DNA of 6,955 nucleotides from Oscillospiraceae bacterium. Its GTDB lineage: Bacteria; Bacillota; Clostridia; Oscillospirales; Oscillospiraceae. The translations under genes were made by a program, and so were the position numbers. The stretch's first letter is position 1. Each line of letters starts with the position of its first letter. The notes under the pieces are model-generated. The model saw only the letters and a program-made list of their open reading frames with translations, searched no databases and was not told where the DNA came from. The stretch spans positions 1 through 6,955 of the forward strand of contig JAISTA010000195.1 of assembly GCA_031272845.1 (NCBI GenBank), written 5' to 3'. This document shows positions 1 through 4,586 of the stretch, piece by piece.

Positions 1-589
1 CAAGCGAGCCGCCCCACTTATCCTTGCGTGTGTTCGTCAGGGGAGACAGCCACTGATGCAGCTGCCAGCCGTGCCCGGCGTGCACCGTCACCATACCAAA
101 GCCGACCTGCTTTGCAAAGCCCGCCGCGCGCCCCCACTGCTCAATTGTCGCCTCTATCATATCCTCAGGCATTGCGGGGACAAACCGGCCGTCGCGCTCA
201 ATGTCGACAGGGGCGTATGCCGGGCCGGGCGTTTCCCAATGACGGTTTGCCGCCCAGCCGGCGTGCTGCAGCTCGGCGGACAGTATCGTTCCGTGCCGCT
301 GGACGGTGTTGCACAGCCTGCCGAGGCTGTTTTGCGCCTTGGGGTTGTCCAGAACAAGGTGCTGGTCGCCGTGCTTGCCGTACGCGTTTGAAACGCACGT
401 TTCGCCGACGCACACCATCGCCGCGCCGCCGAGCGCCTTGCGCTCGTAATACGCAAAGCCGTCCGGCGTGATAAAGTCCTCGCTCGTAAAGTCGCGAAAG
501 CCTGTGGGCGACGCGAAAATGCGGTTTTTGAAGACGGTTCCGCCAAGCTTTATCGGCTCGAATACGTGCGGATACTTTAACTTATTCAT
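1..589 (-). CDS. Old Yellow Enzyme-family FMN-dependent oxidoreductase, N-terminal 196 codons (runs off the window)
   Basis: The reading frame starts at ATG 589-587 and stays open to base 2, so the C-terminal part is outside the window. The translation opens with MNKLKYPHVFEPIKLGG and KNRIFASPTG (residues 21-30), the usual first strand of the FMN-binding TIM barrel. QHAGW follows at 108-112. HAGHGWQLHQWLSP at 170-183 carries the H-x-x-H pair (H170, H173) that in this family contacts the flavin and the substrate carbonyl. NTRKDKWGGS at 186-195 is the conserved loop after it. Family members use NAD(P)H to reduce activated C=C bonds; relatives include 2,4-dienoyl-CoA reductase (FadH) and the BaiCD/BaiH bile-acid enzymes. 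Those carry an extra Fe-S and FAD/NAD half after the barrel, and whether this protein does cannot be seen here. The substrate is unknown. A GAGG and an AAAGGA lie upstream of the ATG, at 9 and 3 nt. The ABC importer genes lie 166 bp upstream on the same strand. The family call is firm; the specificity is not. Confidence 0.9.
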   Translation of the reverse strand, partial: MNKLKYPHVFEPIKLGGTVFKNRIFASPTGFRDFTSEDFITPDGFAYYERKALGGAAMVCVGETCVSNAYGKHGDQHLVLDNPKAQNSLGRLCNTVQRHGTILSAELQHAGWAANRHWETPGPAYAPVDIERDGRFVPAMPEDMIEATIEQWGRAAGFAKQVGFGMVTVHAGHGWQLHQWLSPLTNTRKDKWGGSL

Positions 590-605
590 GTTTCCTTTCC
601 TCTTT

Positions 606-634
606 ATTATAGTAATTTAAGTTTAAAACAAGCC
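606..634 (-). promoter_or_regulatory. Possible promoter of the reductase gene
   Basis: A perfect TATAAT lies on the minus strand at 611-606, upstream of the reductase start. No good -35 sits at the right distance: 17 nt upstream is GGCTTG (634-629), and TTGTTT lies only 14 nt away. The start codon begins 16 nt past the -10 box, so the mRNA leader would be only about 10 nt and would keep just the AAAGGA part of the ribosome site. It may be a weak or activator-dependent promoter, or chance AT-rich sequence. Confidence 0.3.
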
Positions 635-712
635 TTCAACCTGCGCACACAGGCAAATGAATTGCCTATGTACTTATGAACGCGTTCGCGCGGTGCGAAG
701 CGCCGCGTTTAT

Positions 713-748
713 AGTGAATTAGGTTGGCTTTAGTCAGCTTAATTCACT
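713..748. repeat. Inverted repeat / hairpin downstream of the importer operon
   Basis: AGTGAATTA (713-721) and TAATTCACT (740-748) are perfect complements. Pairing continues inward to 728/733 around a 4-nt loop if G-U pairs are allowed. The three wobble pairs form only in plus-strand RNA; in minus-strand RNA they are A/C mismatches. On the plus side the stem is followed, after 10 nt, by six T residues (759-764), which lie inside the permease stop region. It starts 7 bp past the permease stop codon in transcription order. It could be a weak terminator or a protein-binding site. Confidence 0.5.
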
Positions 749-755
749 GTATAAC

Positions 756-1748
756 TTATTTTTTCATAAGCTCGCGGGCCTCCGCCGCGACTCTTTTCTG
801 TCTGCCGCGAGCGTTGAAATACTCGACAGACAGCGCGATTATAAGCAGCGCTCCCTGCGCGACAAGCTGGAAATATGTCGGCAGATTAACCGCCATAAGG
901 CCGTTGATAAAGGCGTTGAGAAGCAAAAGCCCGATAAAGCAACCGCCCATTCCGCCCGCGCCCCCGGCAAAGGATACTCCGCCGAGAACAGAGGCCGCAA
1001 TTGCGTCGAGAGCACCGGAGGCCGCCGCGCCGGGATTCGCGACATGCATACGCGCGGTCAAGAGTACGCCGCCGATTGCCGCGATTACTCCGTTGTTGAC
1101 GAACACTATTGTCGTTACGCGCTTTGGGTTAACGCCCGTTAGCCGTGCCGCCGCGCGGTTTCCGCCGATCATATAAACAGCGCGGCCAATGTCCGTATAC
1201 CGCAGAATAAAGGCGTAGATTACGAGAAACACCGCCATGACAATAAACGGCGTTGGTATGATGCCGAAAAGCGCGGTGGTTCCGAGCTTCAAAAACGCGC
1301 CGGATACGTTTATGCCCTTCGCGTTCGTCAGGTAATACGCAAGTCCCGTGTAAATTGACGACATTCCGATTGTCACGATAAAGCTCATTATATTCAGCAC
1401 GTTCACAAAAAACGCGTTGATAAGTCCCGCAACGGCGCCGAACAGTATCGCCGCGATTATCGCAACCGGTATCGGCATACCCGCCGCAAGCGCCGCCGCG
1501 CATACAACTCCGCCGAACATCGCCTCCGCGCCGGTCGCAAGGTCAATCTCGCCGCCTATCAGCAGGATTGAGATTCCGACCGCGAGCATACCGGAAAGGC
1601 TCATCGCGTTCATAATAGAGCGTATGCTGTTGCCGGACAAAAACTCGCGGTTCATTATGTAGAAGAACAGAATCACGACCGCCGCCGCAACGGTCAGCGT
1701 CAGGCTTTTTGCCTTTAGTATAGCTGTAAGCGCGGATTGCTTTTTCAT
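756..1748 (-). CDS. CUT2-type ABC sugar importer, permease subunit 2
   Basis: This 330-residue integral membrane protein belongs to the BPD_transp_2 family (RbsC, XylH, MglC, LsrC/LsrD); about 320-350 residues is normal. It would form half of the membrane channel through which the imported solute passes. The visible family marks are an N-terminal hydrophobic segment (about 17-32), GGEIDLATG at 65-73 (counterpart of the GGIDLSVGS motif), IGGNRAAARLTGVNPKR at 194-210 (the cytoplasmic loop that contacts the ATPase), and LDAIAASVLGG with the following Gly-rich stretch at 247-270. Several more hydrophobic spans lie between these. The tail is short and basic. Translation is probably coupled to the upstream permease gene: the start ATG overlaps that gene's TGA by 4 bp (1745-1748), and an AAGGAGG (1762-1756) sits 7 nt before the ATG, inside the upstream coding region. 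The gene ends in TAA. The family is certain, but the solute cannot be assigned. Confidence 0.95.
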   Translation of the reverse strand: MKKQSALTAILKAKSLTLTVAAAVVILFFYIMNREFLSGNSIRSIMNAMSLSGMLAVGISILLIGGEIDLATGAEAMFGGVVCAAALAAGMPIPVAIIAAILFGAVAGLINAFFVNVLNIMSFIVTIGMSSIYTGLAYYLTNAKGINVSGAFLKLGTTALFGIIPTPFIVMAVFLVIYAFILRYTDIGRAVYMIGGNRAAARLTGVNPKRVTTIVFVNNGVIAAIGGVLLTARMHVANPGAAASGALDAIAASVLGGVSFAGGAGGMGGCFIGLLLLNAFINGLMAVNLPTYFQLVAQGALLIIALSVEYFNARGRQKRVAAEARELMKK

Positions 1749-2743
1749 TGCGCGGCCTCCTTATCTGCTTTTGCTTTGGAACGCGGCTTTTTGCCGGACA
1801 GTGTTCTTCTAGCCGTCAGACTGTCTATTATCAGCGCGGCAATCAGGAGCGCTCCCGCCGCCGTCGTCTGCAAATACGCGTCAAGTCCCAGAAGCGTCAT
1901 TGCGTTGTTAAAGCTGCCGAGGATCAGCAGTCCGATAAAAGCGCCCGCTATGCCGCCGTTTCCTCCGCCGAAGGATATTCCGCCGAGAACCGCCGCCGTT
2001 ATTCCGGAAAATTGGTTTTTGGTTATGCCGGTCGCGTTGGCCGTGCCGGAGCGGCTCATCAGAAGTATCCCCGCGATTGACGCCAGCGCGCCGGAGTTTG
2101 CAAAGAGAATGTATGTCAGCCGCTTTGGGTTAAGCCCCGCAAGGCGCGAGGCCTCCGGATTTGCCCCGATGAGATACACGCTTCTGCCGAATTTTGTTTT
2201 GTTCATCAGAATCGCGTATATGACAAAGGCGATAATGACGATAAGCACCGAATACGGGATGTATGTAAAAATCCGCGCGCCGCCGATGAATTTCAGCACC
2301 GGATCCTTTACCGGTATCGGCGTTGCGTTGCATATAAGGTAAGCTAGCCCCTCCGTCACCTGCGCCATTGCAAGCGTCGCGATAAACGGCTGAAAGTTTA
2401 GCTTGTTTATTAAAAACGCGCTGAACAGTCCCGCGATAATTCCGAGCGCGACGGCCGCAAGCGTTCCGGCATACCACGGCACACCGCGCGAGAGCATTAC
2501 CGCGCACAAAAGCGCGCACATTGTGCCCACGCCGCCCGCCGAAAGGTCGATATAACCCGCAATCATGAGAGCGCCCGCCCCAACGGCGAGAAGACCGATT
2601 ACAGAGGTCGTCTGCAGAATATTTCTGATATTAACAAGCTCGACGAACCGCCACCCTGTCGCGATTCCGAAGGCTAAAATCAGCAGCGCCAAAAACGCCA
2701 GCAGCGTAAAGGTTTTTGACATTAAAAAGCGTTTGCCGTTCAT
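1745..2743 (-). CDS. CUT2-type ABC sugar importer, permease subunit 1
   Basis: This 332-residue BPD_transp_2 permease is related to the downstream permease but clearly different from it, so the channel is expected to be a heterodimer. Motifs seen are GYIDLSAGG at 63-71, LIGANPEASRLAGLNPKR at 191-208 (ATPase-facing loop), and ITAAVLGGISFGGG at 248-261 followed by the conserved IAGAFIGLLILG. Hydrophobic membrane spans cover most of the rest. The C-terminus (about 312-332) is a basic, lysine-rich cytoplasmic tail. An in-frame TAA at 2752-2750 limits how far upstream the start can lie. ATG 2743 has a GAGG about 10 nt before it; a second ATG (M8) is a less likely start. It lies 78 bp after the ATPase stop and overlaps the next permease by 4 bp. 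Two non-identical permeases also occur in the AI-2 (Lsr), rhamnose and galactofuranose importers, but nothing here selects among these. Confidence 0.95.
   Translation of the reverse strand: MNGKRFLMSKTFTLLAFLALLILAFGIATGWRFVELVNIRNILQTTSVIGLLAVGAGALMIAGYIDLSAGGVGTMCALLCAVMLSRGVPWYAGTLAAVALGIIAGLFSAFLINKLNFQPFIATLAMAQVTEGLAYLICNATPIPVKDPVLKFIGGARIFTYIPYSVLIVIIAFVIYAILMNKTKFGRSVYLIGANPEASRLAGLNPKRLTYILFANSGALASIAGILLMSRSGTANATGITKNQFSGITAAVLGGISFGGGNGGIAGAFIGLLILGSFNNAMTLLGLDAYLQTTAAGALLIAALIIDSLTARRTLSGKKPRSKAKADKEAAQ
1756..1762 (-). promoter_or_regulatory. Ribosome binding site of permease 2, inside the upstream gene
   Basis: AAGGAGG lies 7 nt before the ATG at 1748-1746 and within the last codons of the preceding permease gene. 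Together with the ATGA stop/start overlap it fixes the start and points to coupled translation, which would keep the two permeases in equal amounts. Confidence 0.85.
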
Positions 2744-2821
2744 TCTTTCTTATCCTCAAATATAGACTTTTTGAGCCTTGCGCTCAGTACGGGCACGTTT
2801 TGCGGAATTCCTGAAGGACGC

Positions 2822-4321
2822 CTAGCCGTCCGCCTTCATTGCAAGCGCAAGCACCGATTCCTCCGTCGCCTCCCCGCGCGAAAGCTTTCCCGTTATTTTG
2901 CCGCTGCGCATAACGTAAATCGTGTCGGCGATATTTATGACCTCGGTCAGCTCGCTTGAGATGAATATAACGCCGATCCCGGCCTTTGCAAAGTCGCAGA
3001 TTCGCTGATATATCTCCGCTTTTGTGCCGACGTCGATTCCCTTTGTCGGCTCGTCTAAAATCAGCAGCTTTGTGTTCATCTTCTCGTTTGTCCAGCGGCC
3101 GAGGATGACCTTTTGCTGATTGCCGCCGGATAGCTCGACGACTCTTTTGTCAACAGAGGGCGTTCTGATGTCGTATTTACGGACGGCCTCATCGGCCAGC
3201 TTTTCTTCCTCCGCCGTCTGCAAAAACCGCGCCTTTAACAGCTTATCAAGCACTGGGATTGATATGTTTTTTGTTATCGAGTGCGACAGAACGAGTCCCT
3301 GCTCCTTTCTGTCCTCGGGACAAAGCGCTATTCCCGCGTTTATCGCGTCCTTCGGCGACCGGAAGCGCACCGGCTCGCCGCCGAAAATAATTTCTCCGCC
3401 CTTTATGCCGTCAGCCGCGAATATCGCGCGCGCAAGCTCGGTGCGCCCCGCGCCGACCAGTCCCGCAAAGCCGATTATTTCGCCCTGCCGCATTGAAAAG
3501 CTCACCCTTTGCAGCTTGTCTGTTTCAAGGTCTCGCACAGTCAGCAGCTCCGCGCCTAGCTCCGTGTTTCTGTCAAGCCCCGCGTATGTATTGCCGATGT
3601 CGCGCCCGACCATCGCGCGGATAAGCTCCGTCTCCGAAACGGCGGAGGTCATAAAGGCGCCGGCGTTTTTACCGTCCTTTAACACGATCACGTCGTCTGT
3701 TGTCTGGAAAATTTCAGACATTCGGTGCGATACGTAGAGTATAATCTTGCCCGCCTCGCGGAGCCGCTCTATCAGCCCGAACAAAATGGAGATTTCAGCC
3801 TCGGCAAGGCTCGCCGTCGGCTCGTCAAACGCGATTACAAGGCTGTCTCGCCGATAGGCCTTCATTATCTCAACCATCTGCTGATACGCGATTGAAAGAC
3901 TGCCGACGCTTGCCCTCGGGTCAATAGCCAGGCCGAATTTCGCGATTATGTCCTCCGTATCCTGGCGCAGGCGGGAATAATCTATCATGCCGAGCCTGTT
4001 TTTCGGGAGCTTTCCGGCAAAAATGTTTTCCATAACGGACAGCGAGGGCATCAGCTGCCGCTCCTGATATATAACGCTCACGCCCGCAGAGATTGCGCCG
4101 AGCGGCGTTTTATACGTCTGCGCCTGTCCGTCTATCGAAAAGGAGCCCTCGTCAGCCTCAATATCTCCGGCGAGGATTTTCAGCAGCGTGGATTTTCCGG
4201 CTCCGTTTTCGCCCATAAGCGCCGTGACGCGGCCGCCCTCGGCCTTTATAAAAACATCGTCCAGCGCTTTCACGCCGGGAAAGGACTTGCTCAGCCCTTG
4301 TATTAGCAATTGATGTTCCAA
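2822..4321 (-). CDS. CUT2-type ABC sugar importer, double-domain ATP-binding subunit (RbsA/MglA/XylG-like)
   Basis: The 499-residue protein carries two fused nucleotide-binding domains, the standard length and plan of the sugar ATPases RbsA, MglA, AraG and XylG. It powers import from the cytoplasmic face of the permease pair. Domain 1 has Walker A GENGAGKST (37-45), a signature region LSIAYQQMVEI (142-152), Walker B LVIAFDEPTA (161-170, catalytic E167) and switch H199 in SHR. Domain 2 has the degenerate Walker A GLVGAGRTEL (287-296, R in place of K), signature LSGGNQQK (397-404), Walker B LLILDEPTKGID (419-430) and SSEL in place of the switch His. The asymmetry of the two halves is typical of this family, in which domain 2 is the weaker ATPase site. 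In the first signature, Y146 stands where Q is more usual. The start is TTG 4321-4319, supported by GGGAGG 7 nt upstream; the next Met is M36, inside the Walker A region. The gene ends in TAG. It is the first gene of the importer operon and no binding-protein gene precedes it. Confidence 0.96.
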   Translation of the reverse strand: MEHQLLIQGLSKSFPGVKALDDVFIKAEGGRVTALMGENGAGKSTLLKILAGDIEADEGSFSIDGQAQTYKTPLGAISAGVSVIYQERQLMPSLSVMENIFAGKLPKNRLGMIDYSRLRQDTEDIIAKFGLAIDPRASVGSLSIAYQQMVEIMKAYRRDSLVIAFDEPTASLAEAEISILFGLIERLREAGKIILYVSHRMSEIFQTTDDVIVLKDGKNAGAFMTSAVSETELIRAMVGRDIGNTYAGLDRNTELGAELLTVRDLETDKLQRVSFSMRQGEIIGFAGLVGAGRTELARAIFAADGIKGGEIIFGGEPVRFRSPKDAINAGIALCPEDRKEQGLVLSHSITKNISIPVLDKLLKARFLQTAEEEKLADEAVRKYDIRTPSVDKRVVELSGGNQQKVILGRWTNEKMNTKLLILDEPTKGIDVGTKAEIYQRICDFAKAGIGVIFISSELTEVINIADTIYVMRSGKITGKLSRGEATEESVLALAMKADG

Positions 4322-4328
4322 AACCGCC

Positions 4329-4334
4329 CCTCCC
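4329..4334 (-). promoter_or_regulatory. Ribosome binding site that fixes the TTG start of the ATPase
   Basis: GGGAGG on the minus strand lies 7 nt before TTG 4321-4319. No ATG is available before codon 36, which is already in the Walker A region, so this site decides the non-ATG start. Confidence 0.85.
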
Positions 4335-4376
4335 GCAAACGACTGCTAGAATTTGCCCATTTCAAGCTTTAATAGC

Positions 4377-4407
4377 ATTATAACACTAAACCAAGGTATA
4401 GAGTCAA
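4377..4407 (-). promoter_or_regulatory. Candidate sigma-A promoter of the ABC importer operon
   Basis: On the minus strand, TTGACT (4407-4402) and TATAAT (4382-4377) are separated by 19 nt, slightly longer than the optimal 17. The expected start of transcription is near 4370, giving a leader of about 50 nt before the TTG start. A second, overlapping pair, TTGATA (4422-4417) and TATACC (4400-4395) with a 16-nt spacer, could compete with it. The promoter lies between the surface-gene terminator and the ATPase, which supports an independent operon. Confidence 0.65.
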
Positions 4408-4419
4408 GCGAAATTTTAT

Positions 4420-4450
4420 CAAGACTTTTATTTTCTTTATAAAAGTTTTG
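4420..4450. promoter_or_regulatory. Long AT-rich inverted repeat upstream of the importer promoter (candidate operator)
   Basis: Two 12-bp arms, 4420-4431 and 4439-4450, are complementary at all positions but one (4423/4447) and flank a 7-nt centre. The centre, at 4435, is about 65 bp upstream of the predicted transcription start. One arm overlaps the alternative -35 element TTGATA. This placement suits an activator or catabolite-control protein. I do not recognise the sequence as the consensus of a known regulator, and AT-rich sequence can form such symmetry by chance. Confidence 0.4.
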
Positions 4451-4513
4451 TTTATGTTGTACAGTCAAGCCGCTTTTCATGTGGATTAACTATATATATC
4501 CGTATCGCGGGAC

Positions 4514-4548
4514 AAAAAATAACAGCCCCCCGCAATTGCAGGAGACTG
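4514..4548 (-). terminator. Rho-independent terminator of the surface-protein gene
   Basis: On the minus strand, bases 4548-4538 and 4533-4523 pair as an 11-bp stem, including three G-U pairs, around an AATT loop. The run TTATTTTTT (4522-4514) follows at once. It begins 39 nt after the TAA stop of the surface-protein gene. It separates that gene from the importer operon. Confidence 0.85.
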
Positions 4549-4586
4549 CGCGATGCTATTTGTCTTTACCGCTACGGCGGCCTTGC

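Larger units (their letters stand above)
590..755. other. Intergenic region with three stacked inverted repeats and a 10-bp palindrome
   Basis: This gap separates the end of the second permease gene from the reductase start. It holds three hairpins. The first has arms 647-656 and 662-671, with one C/A mismatch on the plus strand that becomes G-U in minus-strand RNA. The second has GC-rich arms 689-696 and 700-707. The third has arms 713-728 and 733-748, of which the outer 9 bp are perfect. A perfect palindrome GAACGCGTTC lies at 678-687. No hairpin is followed by a clean U-run on the minus strand, so none is a convincing terminator for the importer operon. One of them may still end transcription, or serve as an operator for the reductase. 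No coding potential is seen. Confidence 0.6.
4322..4586. other. Intergenic region between surface gene and importer operon
   Basis: This 265-bp gap holds, in minus-strand order, the surface-gene terminator (4548-4514), an AT-rich stretch with a further TTGACT (4468-4463) that lacks a well-spaced -10, the inverted repeat 4450-4420, the candidate operon promoter (4407-4377), a leader of about 50 nt, and the ATPase ribosome site. No convincing coding sequence lies in it; a short plus-strand frame across the terminator has no ribosome site or recognisable product. Confidence 0.7.

Noticed and set aside
28..546. Several overlapping open frames on both strands across 28-546
   Set aside because: They are out of frame with the reductase, whose motifs run unbroken over the same bases. 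Their Arg/Ala/Pro-rich translations are typical of GC-rich shadow frames.
590..755. Insertion-sequence or MITE remnant
   Set aside because: There is no target-site duplication and no transposase fragment; the inverted repeats are separate hairpins and not a matched terminal pair.
2774..2788. Small hairpin TGAGC…GCTCA between the ATPase and the first permease
   Set aside because: The stem is only 5 bp and is followed on the minus strand by A residues, not U residues, so it is not a terminator within the operon.
4322..4376. Possible riboswitch in the importer leader
   Set aside because: The leader is only about 50 nt and shows no recognisable aptamer or terminator/antiterminator pair.
4362..4469. 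Four copies of CTTGA on the minus strand in the importer promoter region
   Set aside because: They start at 4362, 4404, 4419 and 4465 (plus coordinates) with irregular spacing. Two or three are simply parts of -35-like boxes, so they do not form a convincing iteron or operator array.
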